From an uncultured Bacteroidales bacterium (lineage in GTDB: Bacteria; Bacteroidota; Bacteroidia; Bacteroidales; Bacteroidaceae), in assembly GCA_937901185.1 (NCBI GenBank), contig CALCHR010000084.1, positions 1 to 14,620 of the forward strand: a DNA stretch of 14,620 nt, read 5' to 3'. The position numbers were made by a program, and so were the translations under genes. The number at the start of each line of letters is the position of its first letter. Within the stretch, counting starts at the first letter, position 1. Below are positions 5,810-13,136 of the stretch, piece by piece. The notes under the pieces are model-generated. The model did no database searches. It worked only from the letters and a program-made list of their open reading frames with translations, and was not told the origin of the DNA.

Positions 5810-7273
5810 TGCCGGCAGCTGGGTGGTGATGCCCTGTTCTCTATGACACAGACGTACCTCAATGCCAAAATGCTTATTGATATATTCAGCCAGATGCTGT
5901 GCGCAATAGACGCTGCGGTGTTGTCCTCCAGTGCAGCCAAAGGAAAACATCAAGTCGGTAAATCCACGTTGTAAATACCTGTCTATGTGAGCTGTGGCCA
6001 AGCGGATTGCGTTGTCAAGGAAGGGGAGAATTTCTCCATCGTCCTCAAGAAACTTGATAACAGGGGCATCAAGGCCGGTGAGCTTTTTGTATGGCTCGTA
6101 TCTGCCGGGATTGTGGGTAGAGCGGCAATCAAAAACATATCCGCCTCCGTTGCCCGATGTGTCTTCAGGGATACCTTTTTTATAACTGAAACTGAATACG
6201 CGTACCACAAGTTTTCCTTTTCCGTCGTAGATAGAAGGTGTGGCATCGCCCATGGCAGGTTTCGCTTCGTTGAATTGGGGTAGCTCTACCAATTGGTATA
6301 ATATCTCTTCCAAATAAGGATATGGCTTACAGATATTATCGTTTAGCAGTTGAGCTAAATTTTTTATGGCAACCGGAATGCTGTCAATAAAATATTTCTT
6401 TTTTTCAAAATAGCCTCTTAGGCCATAAGCCCCGAGTACTTGTAGGGTGCGGAATAGGACAAATGACTGTAGGCCTTGGCGGAATACTTTTTTATCAAAA
6501 TCAAGTAGGGTGGAAAGTTCGGCCATGTATTCTTCTATCATCTGTTCGCGTAGTTCCTGCGGATATTTTGCAGATGCCTGCCAGAGAAATGAAGCTACGT
6601 CATACTGTAGTGGGCCGGCGAGTCCTCCTTGGTAATCTATAAAATAAGGATGCTCCTCTTTCAGCATCACATTACGCGATTGGAAGTCGCGGTATAGGAA
6701 TGTATTGCCTTGACCTAGGTGAACCAGGTCTGTGGCAAATTGATTCAAGTCTTGTTGTAGGAGAACCTCATCAAAACCGAGATTCGTAGTTCGGAGAAAA
6801 CAATATTTGAAATAGTTGAGGTCAAACATTGCGGCTTCCTCATTGAAAAGTATAGGGCTGAGGCATTGGTTGTAGTCTAACCCTTTGGAGCCTTCTACTT
6901 GGAGGTGGGGTAGGAGGCGAATGGTTTTTGAGATGAGGCCGACTTCTTCTGCGTTGTAGGTTCCTGTTTCACGCCCGGAAGTTATAGCCTGATAAAGAGA
7001 GGAGGTACCGAGATCGGTTTGTAAATAGCATAGTTCGTCCTCACTAACAGCTAGAATCTCCGGGACGGGTAGGCCTTTACTCTTAAAATGCTTACTTAAG
7101 TATATGAAACAATGATTTTCTTTTTGTGCAGTGCCTTGAACGCCGATGGTGGTGTTTCCATCTGTGGAGAAAAAGCGGACATATTTTCGGTTGCTTCCTG
7201 CTTGTGGAAGACTTTCTATTCCGGAAGGCTCGTGGCCGAATAATCCGATATAAAGTTGTAGTAAATCCTGCAT
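5801..7273 (-). CDS. AmgK-like phosphotransferase fused to a RapZ C-terminal domain
   Basis: The 490-residue protein has two parts. Residues about 1-335 are an aminoglycoside-phosphotransferase-fold kinase of the sugar-kinase (AmgK-like) branch: SNRKYVRF at 27-34, the catalytic loop YRDFQSRN at 194-201, and the metal-binding segment IDYQ at 212-215 followed by GPLQYDVASFLW. Residues about 354-478 match the RapZ C-terminal domain, with SFSYKKGIP, FDCRSTHNP, KLTGLDAPV and the hallmark GCTGGQHRSVY at 446-456. In E. coli this domain binds the small RNA GlmZ and glucosamine-6-phosphate. The RapZ N-terminal P-loop half is replaced here by the kinase. AmgK phosphorylates MurNAc/GlcNAc at C1, so an amino-sugar kinase with a sensing or RNA-binding domain is a plausible inference. 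It is last in the operon, 16 nt after rsmE. Domain calls are strong; function is not established. Confidence 0.85.
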   Translation of the reverse strand: MQDLLQLYIGLFGHEPSGIESLPQAGSNRKYVRFFSTDGNTTIGVQGTAQKENHCFIYLSKHFKSKGLPVPEILAVSEDELCYLQTDLGTSSLYQAITSGRETGTYNAEEVGLISKTIRLLPHLQVEGSKGLDYNQCLSPILFNEEAAMFDLNYFKYCFLRTTNLGFDEVLLQQDLNQFATDLVHLGQGNTFLYRDFQSRNVMLKEEHPYFIDYQGGLAGPLQYDVASFLWQASAKYPQELREQMIEEYMAELSTLLDFDKKVFRQGLQSFVLFRTLQVLGAYGLRGYFEKKKYFIDSIPVAIKNLAQLLNDNICKPYPYLEEILYQLVELPQFNEAKPAMGDATPSIYDGKGKLVVRVFSFSYKKGIPEDTSGNGGGYVFDCRSTHNPGRYEPYKKLTGLDAPVIKFLEDDGEILPFLDNAIRLATAHIDRYLQRGFTDLMFSFGCTGGQHRSVYCAQHLAEYINKHFGIEVRLCHREQGITTQLPARQ

Positions 7274-7289
7274 GGCAATAAAATAAAAC

Positions 7290-8000
7290 CTATATACGCT
7301 TAGATAAATGGGTTAGGTGAACAGCTACCAAGGCTGCAGTTTCTGTGCGTAGCCTACTTCTGCCTAAAGACACAGAACAGAAGCCGGCTTTTTCTGCAAG
7401 TTCAACCTCTTCAATACTAAAATCTCCTTCTGGACCGATTAGAATAAATGTATCGGTATCGTCATTGATTAAATCTCCTAAAAATGGCAGCCCTTCTTTA
7501 TGGCAATGCGCAATAAATTTTTGTCCACTTGGCACTTGGCTTATATATTTCTTGAATGGGACGATTTCATTTACTGCAGGTTTGATTGCTTTATGACTCT
7601 GCTTTGTAGCCGCAATGACGATTTTTTCTACACGCTCTGTCTTAAGAATATGACGCTCTGAATTTTGGCAATTAAGGAAAGAGAAACTATCTAATCCTAT
7701 TTCTGTGGCCTTTTCTGTCAACCATTCAATGCGGTCCATGTTTTTGGTGGGAGCAACAGCTAAGTGTATGTTTCCTTTCCAAAATTTTTCAATGTGGTTT
7801 CTATTGATGATGCGTACTTTACAATGTTTGGGTGATGCTAAACTTATAATGCATTCATATAGGTAACCCTTGCCGTCAGTAGCTAAAAGTTCATCACCCT
7901 CTTTCATACGCAAAACTCGTATGGCGTGTGATGCTTCTTCTGAAGGAAGTTCTTCAGTATTTAGTATATCTGGGGCATAGAATAAATGTACTTCTTTCAT
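7290..8000 (-). CDS. rsmE: 16S rRNA (uracil1498-N3)-methyltransferase RsmE
   Basis: The 236-residue length is normal for the family. RsmE methylates N3 of U1498 in the decoding region of 16S rRNA using S-adenosylmethionine. The N-terminal PUA-like RNA-binding part (about 1-70) contains HAIRVLRMKEGDEL. The C-terminal SPOUT trefoil-knot domain holds the two diagnostic motifs IGPEGDFS (188-195) and LGRSRLRTETA (212-222), which form the knot that binds the cofactor; the middle also has WLTEKATEIG (93-102). The gene starts at 8000, only 3 nt after the stop of the DUF151-like gene, and is followed after 16 nt by the kinase/RapZ fusion. Translation of the three genes is probably linked. No key residue seems to be missing. 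Confidence 0.95.
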   Translation of the reverse strand: MKEVHLFYAPDILNTEELPSEEASHAIRVLRMKEGDELLATDGKGYLYECIISLASPKHCKVRIINRNHIEKFWKGNIHLAVAPTKNMDRIEWLTEKATEIGLDSFSFLNCQNSERHILKTERVEKIVIAATKQSHKAIKPAVNEIVPFKKYISQVPSGQKFIAHCHKEGLPFLGDLINDDTDTFILIGPEGDFSIEEVELAEKAGFCSVSLGRSRLRTETAALVAVHLTHLSKRI

Positions 8001-8003
8001 GTA

Positions 8004-8609
8004 TTAAAAAAGTTGATCAGAATTTTCAAAATCTGTATTTTGTGAAGCAATAAAAGAATCTCTGGCTTTTAACTCGTCACGTAATAATGAAGCCAATTCA
8101 AATTTTTCTTGCTTTACAGCCATATCTAGAGCGTCTGTAATGAGTTGCCTGCTCATTACATTTATGGGAACAGAAAGATGGCCTCCGGGTCTTTGTTCAC
8201 CTAGTTGACGATAGAATAAGGATTGGTATGTTAATATTGGACGTTTGCATTCTAAGGCTGTTAGAATAGCTATAGGTGCATCGGTGTCTATTTTCTGTTT
8301 ATCCCCTTCCTCATTTGTAAAGAACATAGAAGCAGGGGTTTTACCATCTTTAGGAGCTCGGAGTATGATATGCTCAAGTTTTATATTATAGGCTTGAGCC
8401 AATTCTAATAGAAGGCCTACTTCTGATAACCCCTTTTGCTTCAGTGCTAATCTTAACCTTAGAAAATCTGATTTTTCTATGATTAAGGGCATGAGACGAT
8501 TCCCGTTTTTCTCTTTTAATATTAATATGTGGATTTCTTTTAGTAGAAATCCTCGAGTGAGACCAACTATCTCTAACTCAATAAAAATATTATCAGAGGT
8601 GTGTCCCAT
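8004..8609 (-). CDS. Divergent DUF151 (bifunctional nuclease-like) protein with C-terminal UVR motif
   Basis: The 201-residue protein resembles the DUF151/BFN family (PF02577) over about residues 5-135: IELEIVGLTRG, RLMPLIIEKSDF and CKRPILTYQSLF follow the family fold order. A UVR-type helical hairpin, LDMAVKQEKFELASLLRDEL, lies at 161-180. The same two-part layout is common in Bacteroidetes members. Several usual signatures are altered, however. The RPxTHDL stretch is absent, and the typical D-A-R-x-SDAIALA segment reads DTDAPIAILTAL (108-119), so nuclease activity should not be assumed. The gene has 3-nt gaps to both ispH and rsmE, so it is a fixed member of this operon. It is probably a cytoplasmic protein of unknown role, perhaps a diverged paralogue of the normal BFN protein. 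Confidence 0.7.
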   Translation of the reverse strand: MGHTSDNIFIELEIVGLTRGFLLKEIHILILKEKNGNRLMPLIIEKSDFLRLRLALKQKGLSEVGLLLELAQAYNIKLEHIILRAPKDGKTPASMFFTNEEGDKQKIDTDAPIAILTALECKRPILTYQSLFYRQLGEQRPGGHLSVPINVMSRQLITDALDMAVKQEKFELASLLRDELKARDSFIASQNTDFENSDQLF

Positions 8610-8612
8610 AGT

Positions 8613-9485
8613 CTAAACTTTTTTAGAGAGCATGTGGTAGATAGCATCTTTACATTCTTCCATCAACCATTTGGGCGTGGAAGTAGCTCCACAGATACCT
8701 ACAGATGAAACACCTTCAAACCACTCCGGAGATATAGCTTGAGGGGTATCGACCATGTAGCTGCGAGCATTTACTTTGCGACAAGCTTCGTAAAGAACTT
8801 TTCCATTGCTACTTTTTAATCCGCAGGCAAATATAATAATATCATGACGAGCAGCAAACGCACTGACATTAGGAAGCCGATTGGCAACCTGACGGCATAT
8901 TGTGTCGTAATATCGGAATGTAGCCGGAGATTGGATGTTGGCTGTGATGAATTCAACAACACTGCGAAAGCCGGAAAGAGATTTTGTGGTCTGTGAAAAT
9001 AGACAAATGTCGCGGGTGAAATCTAAGTTAGCTGCTTCTTCTAAACATTCAATGACGATGGCCGCACCTTCTGTTTGTCCAACTAACCCTAGGACTTCAG
9101 CATGGCCTCTCTTGCCATAAATAACAATTTGAGGACGCTGCTCCTCATCATAAACTTTTTTGATACGGCGTTGTAGTTGTAAAACTACCGGACAAGTGGC
9201 ATCTATAATATTAATATTGTGTGCTGCTGCAATTGCATAAGTAGCTGGGGGCTCTCCATGAGCACGTAATAATACTTTTGAACCACAAGGTAACTCCTTA
9301 AAGCTATTGTGATCAATAGTTATTAGACCAAGGTTATGTAGGCGATTACATTCACTCTCATTGTGAACAATATCACCTAAACAATGTAACGGACCTTTGT
9401 TGCTGAGTTCTTCCTCTGCTTTATGGATTGCAGTGGTCACTCCGAAACAAAATCCAGAACCTTCGTCTATCTCAATGGTAATCAT
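8613..9485 (-). CDS. ispH: 4-hydroxy-3-methylbut-2-enyl diphosphate reductase IspH (LytB)
   Basis: This is the final enzyme of the MEP isoprenoid pathway. It reduces HMBPP to IPP and DMAPP with an iron-sulfur cluster. At 290 residues it matches the stand-alone bacterial form, without the S1 fusion seen in some Clostridia. All three cluster cysteines are visible: C13 (GFCFGV), C98 (DATCP) and C197 (DTICRQ). Substrate-binding residues are also in place: H41 (VHNE), H76 (AHGEPP), H128 (RGHAE), T166/T167 (SQTT), the KSSNG motif at 224-228, and S269. It is therefore expected to be active. The ATG at 9485 is clear, 6 nt after the cmk stop. The cmk-ispH pairing is common in bacteria. A prenyl synthase that uses its products lies about 2.6 kb away on the opposite arm of the divergent region. 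Confidence 0.97.
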   Translation of the reverse strand: MITIEIDEGSGFCFGVTTAIHKAEEELSNKGPLHCLGDIVHNESECNRLHNLGLITIDHNSFKELPCGSKVLLRAHGEPPATYAIAAAHNINIIDATCPVVLQLQRRIKKVYDEEQRPQIVIYGKRGHAEVLGLVGQTEGAAIVIECLEEAANLDFTRDICLFSQTTKSLSGFRSVVEFITANIQSPATFRYYDTICRQVANRLPNVSAFAARHDIIIFACGLKSSNGKVLYEACRKVNARSYMVDTPQAISPEWFEGVSSVGICGATSTPKWLMEECKDAIYHMLSKKV

Positions 9486-9491
9486 AAGAAA

Positions 9492-10184
9492 CTATCCAGT
9501 AGTTAAAGCATGGAACTTTTCTAAGAGCCAGCTTTTTTGTTCGGGAATAGTCATAAAACTATTATCAAGAACAACGGCATCATCGGCTTTTCGTAATGGC
9601 GCTACCTCTCTGTGGGAATCTATATAATCCCGCTCCTGGACATTAGATAGAATTTCCTCGTAACTAACAGATTGTCCTTTGGAGGTGAGTTCATCGTAGC
9701 GTCGTTTGGCGCGAACTTCGGCAGAGGCTGTGACAAAAATTTTTAATTCTGCATGAGGAAAAACAACTGTACCGATATCACGTCCATCCATTACGATTCC
9801 TTTTTCTGTCCCCATGGCTCGCTGTTGTTCTGTTAAATATTCTCTAACAAAAGGTATAGCTGCGATGTGGCTAACTTTTGAAGAAACTTCCATTGTGCGA
9901 ATTTCTTCTTCAATGTCAATGCCATTAAGTTGCACTATAGGTAAATTCGTTTCCGGATTGAGACGGAATCCAATCTTGCAGGATTGCAATAATTTTTGTA
10001 GCAGTTCTTCTTTAACTTGATTTTCTGAGGTAAAGATTTGATTACGTAAGGCTAAAAGGGTAATAGCACGATACATAGCTCCAGTATCTACATAAATATA
10101 CCCAATTTCTTTTGCGAGGTCTTTTGCCATGGTACTTTTTCCGCAAGAGGAATGCCCATCTATAGCTACAATTATTTTTTTCAT
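9492..10184 (-). CDS. cmk: Cytidylate kinase (CMP/dCMP kinase)
   Basis: The 230-residue protein phosphorylates CMP and dCMP with ATP, feeding CTP/dCTP pools. The Walker A loop is GHSSCGKST at 10-18, following the strand KKIIVAID. YVDTGAMYRA (31-40) is the NMP-binding signature of bacterial Cmk. DGRDIGTVVFP (133-143) is the conserved CMP-binding segment, and AKRRYDEL (159-166) lies in the lid with its arginines. The end region, RDYIDSHREVAPLRKADDAVVLDNS, is also typical. The start ATG at 10184 is followed by MKKII and sits 19 nt after the porQ stop. The gene is 6 nt upstream of ispH. All catalytic features are intact and the call is firm. Confidence 0.97.
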   Translation of the reverse strand: MKKIIVAIDGHSSCGKSTMAKDLAKEIGYIYVDTGAMYRAITLLALRNQIFTSENQVKEELLQKLLQSCKIGFRLNPETNLPIVQLNGIDIEEEIRTMEVSSKVSHIAAIPFVREYLTEQQRAMGTEKGIVMDGRDIGTVVFPHAELKIFVTASAEVRAKRRYDELTSKGQSVSYEEILSNVQERDYIDSHREVAPLRKADDAVVLDNSFMTIPEQKSWLLEKFHALTTG

Positions 10185-10203
10185 ATTTTATTGAGGTAGT
10201 TTT

Positions 10204-11181
10204 TTATAAAGAATATCCAATGTTGAAATTTATAGAAGAAGTAGACTTGTGATATCTAGCATAGGATATACCAGCTTTAATACGTTTTATATTAATACCT
10301 CCTCCAAATGTGAGTCCTGCGCCTTTCCCAGACCCGGCAGCTTTAAGCTCATATGCTCTTCTAAAATTATATCCCGCAGATAAATATAAATAGTTAGTAG
10401 GGAGAATATCTACTCCTAAAACAAAATGATTGAGGATTTTTTGCCCAATTTTAATTTTATCTTTATCGGGAACATAATAGTATTTAGAACTCCAACGAGT
10501 AATATCTATCATTGTGAGAGAAAAACGTATCGGTGCATGGTTCATTCCTTTGGTAAAACCAATTTGGATTCCGAAAGGGAGATGAGCTGTACGGTCATCA
10601 AAAGCTTTAATTTGTGTGCCAATATTTTGTACGACAGTGGATATGGAAAGATCTTTTTCTTCATCATAATAGTTTAACCCTAAATCAACAGCTATGGCCA
10701 TGGCTGAGTATTCAGCATATTTTGAGTAAACATATTTTAGAGCAGCTCCTCCTGCCCATTTCTCAGAGAATAAGTAGCTATAGCCAATATTTATTACGAT
10801 ATCTTTAGGTGTGAATTTTCCTAGTGTGTTACCGGAGATATCTGTTTCTAACATAGAACCATAACTTAAATAATTTGCAGAAATGGCTCCGGTATGTCTG
10901 TCTCCAAATGCCTTGATGTATTGAGCTCCCATCCACTTGGAATTGTTGGTATTTGTTGTAAAGTTTAGTCCAAAAGTGTTGTTGCTAGTACAAGTGTAAA
11001 GGGCCGGATTGCTCCAACCTGTTGTTGGAGAATCTTCTATTACTGATATGTTTTCGCCTCCAAGTGCCATTACGTGGGCAGATGTTGGCATCTTCAAAAT
11101 GTTATAAGTAGAAGTACTTTCTTGAGCATTTGAAATGACAACCCATAGAATAGCAATCAGTAGAGATAATTCTTTTTTCAT
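10204..11181 (-). CDS. porQ: PorQ-like outer-membrane protein (type IX secretion family)
   Basis: The 325-residue protein has a signal peptide (about 1-19, ending VVISNAQ). It then looks like a beta-barrel outer-membrane protein of the PorV/FadL-like group, with alternating strands rich in G, Y, S and aromatics and a terminal strand ending GYSL. The N-terminal segment, TYNILKMPTSAHVMALGGENISVIEDSPTTGWSNPAL, is characteristic of PorQ. In Porphyromonas, PorQ is needed for surface delivery of type IX cargo. No other type IX component (PorU, PorT, Sov, PorV) is in this window. PorQ-like genes also occur beside cmk in gut Bacteroides, where an active secretion system is doubtful, so its role here may differ. 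It is first in the minus-strand operon, with a full -7 box just upstream. Confidence 0.85.
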   Translation of the reverse strand: MKKELSLLIAILWVVISNAQESTSTYNILKMPTSAHVMALGGENISVIEDSPTTGWSNPALYTCTSNNTFGLNFTTNTNNSKWMGAQYIKAFGDRHTGAISANYLSYGSMLETDISGNTLGKFTPKDIVINIGYSYLFSEKWAGGAALKYVYSKYAEYSAMAIAVDLGLNYYDEEKDLSISTVVQNIGTQIKAFDDRTAHLPFGIQIGFTKGMNHAPIRFSLTMIDITRWSSKYYYVPDKDKIKIGQKILNHFVLGVDILPTNYLYLSAGYNFRRAYELKAAGSGKGAGLTFGGGINIKRIKAGISYARYHKSTSSINFNIGYSL

Positions 11182-11201
11182 TTGGATGCTAAAATTGTGG
11201 T

Positions 11202-11209
11202 CAAAGTTA
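11202..11209 (-). promoter_or_regulatory. -7 promoter box for the porQ-cmk-ispH operon
   Basis: On the minus strand this reads TAACTTTG, a complete match to the Bacteroides TAnnTTTG -7 consensus, about 20 nt before the porQ ATG at 11181. That leaves a short leader. No good TTTG is found 19-21 nt upstream. It lies back to back with the plus-strand box at 11232-11239. Confidence 0.5.
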
Positions 11210-11231
11210 CTATAATTTTAGATTTTAACCG

Positions 11232-11239
11232 TACTTTTG
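11232..11239 (+). promoter_or_regulatory. -7 promoter box for the tonB-prenyl synthase-tatD operon
   Basis: This reads TACTTTTG, a complete match to TAnnTTTG, roughly 80 nt upstream of the tonB GTG start at 11321. A clear -33 TTTG at the right distance is missing. The two divergent -7 boxes are only 22 bp apart, so RNA polymerase bound at one would probably block the other. Confidence 0.5.
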
Positions 11240-11320
11240 TAGGACAATTAATTCAAAGCTTACTTAATAAAATCTATCCTTTTTTGTAAAGGGGCAACCA
11301 TTGTTGGGTTAAATATAAAC

Positions 11321-12103
11321 GTGGCATATACAGAATTATTATCAAAAGAGTGGTGTGAACTTATATTTGAAGGTCGTAATAAGGCATATGGGGCTTATAC
11401 GATTAGGAAAAGTACGGGTTTGCGTTATGCTAAAGCTCTTATTATAATAGTCATGGTTTTATTGTCGATGGTAGGAGGATTTGTTTGGTATAATAACTAT
11501 CAGTATGAATCCATGGGGAAAATAAAAATCGGTTTTTCTGAATTGTCTGATTTAAAGGCAATAGCTGTAAATGAGTTTAAGGTGCCTAAATATAAACGAG
11601 TAAAATCTTTAGTGGAAACTCAATCTCCAATTGTCGCAACTGAAATTGTAGATAAGCAATTAGAAAAATATTCGCCTTTGAAAGAAGGTACAGAGATGTT
11701 GGTATATGGGAATGATTCTTTGCTAGTTGAAGAAATAAAAAAAACAGATTCTTTGGCGCAAAAAGTTTTACCAGTAAAAGAGTATTCTTTACTTCCTACA
11801 GAAGTGGTAGAGCAAATGCCGGAATTTCCTGGGGGCATAAAAGCTCTCATGAAATGGTTGGATGAGAACTTGGAATATCCGGAAGATTTTGTCAAGATGA
11901 AAATACAAGGTGACGTAGAAGTTTCTTTTGCTGTAGATCCTAATGGTAATATTGTAGATCCCAAAGTATTAAATGCTAATGATTTGAATTTAGAGAAGAT
12001 AGTCTTGTCTACAATAAAAAAGATGCCAAAATGGAAACCGGGAACGTGGAAAGGCGAGTCTGTAACAGTCTGTATAACTATTCCTATTCGTTTCCAATTA
12101 TAA
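11321..12103 (+). CDS. tonB: Energy transducer TonB
   Basis: The 260-residue protein links proton-motive force at the inner membrane to outer-membrane receptors such as the two in this window. The N-terminal segment, WCELIFEGRNKAYGAYTIRK (11-30), is the usual Bacteroidetes TonB cytoplasmic head. One transmembrane helix follows (about 37-57, LIIIVMVLLSMVGGFVW). The C-terminal TonB domain (about 167-260) contains PEFPGGIKALMKWLDENLEYP, QGDVEVSFAVDPNG, KMPKWKPG and the end IPIRF. The periplasmic spacer (about 60-165) lacks the proline-rich repeats common in TonB. The start is a GTG at 11321: no ATG lies in frame upstream, and homologous sequence begins right after it. No ExbB/ExbD genes are adjacent. 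The prenyl synthase frame begins at or just after its stop. Confidence 0.92.
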   Translation: MAYTELLSKEWCELIFEGRNKAYGAYTIRKSTGLRYAKALIIIVMVLLSMVGGFVWYNNYQYESMGKIKIGFSELSDLKAIAVNEFKVPKYKRVKSLVETQSPIVATEIVDKQLEKYSPLKEGTEMLVYGNDSLLVEEIKKTDSLAQKVLPVKEYSLLPTEVVEQMPEFPGGIKALMKWLDENLEYPEDFVKMKIQGDVEVSFAVDPNGNIVDPKVLNANDLNLEKIVLSTIKKMPKWKPGTWKGESVTVCITIPIRFQL

Positions 12104-12141
12104 TGTCAAACACTACAAATACTATAAAAATATATAATGAG

Positions 12142-13116
12142 ATGGATGTAACTTCAAATTTGTTGAAAGAAATAGAAGAAAAAATACAGAGTATTCCTTA
12201 CCCTCAATATCCGGAAGGTTTATATGAGCCTATACAATATGTATTAGCGGCTGGTGGTAAACGTATTAGACCAATGTTGACTTTACTCGGTTATAATTTG
12301 TATCGTGAAGATGTAAATAATGCACTTCCTGTAGCGTTGGCTATAGAATTATATCATAATCATACTTTGTTGCATGATGATTTGATGGATAGCGCGGATA
12401 TGAGAAGAGGGCGTCCTACTGTGCATAAAAAATGGGATGAAAATACAGCGATACTTTCGGGTGATACCATGTTGATTATGTCAGTCCGTTTCCTGTTGTC
12501 TATGAATTGTGTGCGTAAAGAGGAACTGTTGGAACTTGTTGTTCGCACTATGAATGAGGTTTGTGAAGGACAGCAATATGATGTTAATTTCGAGAATCAA
12601 GATAATGTCTCAGAAGAAGAATATATAGAGATGATCCGACTGAAAACTTCAGTCTTACTAGCATGCTCTTTGAAAGCTGGAGCGATTGCTGCAAATGCTC
12701 CAAATGGTGATTGCAAAATTTTATATGATTTTGCAGAGCGTATTGGATTGGCATTCCAATTGCAGGATGATTTCTTAGATGTATATGGAGATCCTGCAAT
12801 TTTTGGGAAAAATATAGGTGGAGATATCCTCTGTGGTAAAAAAACTTATTTACTTATAAAGGCTTTAACGCAAGCATCAGAGTTGGAGAAAAAGCAGTTG
12901 TTGGCTTACTTATATGATAAAGAAATGGATGCCCAGATTAAAATAAAAGAAGTAACTCATTTATATAATAAATTAGGGGTTCCTATAATGTGTCAGGATA
13001 AAATTAATTCGTTATATGCAGAAGCTTCTGAGTTGTTAGCCGCATTGTCATTACCTAATACTAAAAAAGAACTTTTGTGGCAATATCTGTCTTCTCTGCT
13101 TGGTAGAAAGAGTTAA
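12142..13116 (+). CDS. Polyprenyl (isoprenyl) diphosphate synthase
   Basis: This enzyme condenses IPP units onto an allylic diphosphate to build longer prenyl chains for quinones or carrier lipids. From the ATG at 12142 it is 324 residues. Motifs are GGKRIRP (38-44), the first Asp-rich motif DDLMD (79-83) followed by SADMRRGRP, the KTS at 168-170, and the second Asp-rich motif LQDDFLD (207-213). The first motif is DDxxD without the two-residue insertion typical of bacterial short-chain FPP synthases, so a geranylgeranyl or longer product is possible. The chain length cannot be settled from sequence. An alternative ATG at 12103 overlaps the tonB stop (TAATG) and adds 13 residues; I chose 12142 because family alignment begins near MDVTSNLLKEIEEKI. 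The gene is almost certainly co-transcribed with tonB and tatD. Confidence 0.93.
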   Translation: MDVTSNLLKEIEEKIQSIPYPQYPEGLYEPIQYVLAAGGKRIRPMLTLLGYNLYREDVNNALPVALAIELYHNHTLLHDDLMDSADMRRGRPTVHKKWDENTAILSGDTMLIMSVRFLLSMNCVRKEELLELVVRTMNEVCEGQQYDVNFENQDNVSEEEYIEMIRLKTSVLLACSLKAGAIAANAPNGDCKILYDFAERIGLAFQLQDDFLDVYGDPAIFGKNIGGDILCGKKTYLLIKALTQASELEKKQLLAYLYDKEMDAQIKIKEVTHLYNKLGVPIMCQDKINSLYAEASELLAALSLPNTKKELLWQYLSSLLGRKS

Positions 13117-13136
13117 AACTCGGTTTTTATATAGTG

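Noticed and set aside
12031..12102. N-terminal extension of the prenyl synthase into tonB
   Set aside because: This part reads the 3' end of tonB in another frame and has no family similarity; starts at 12103 or 12142 are better.
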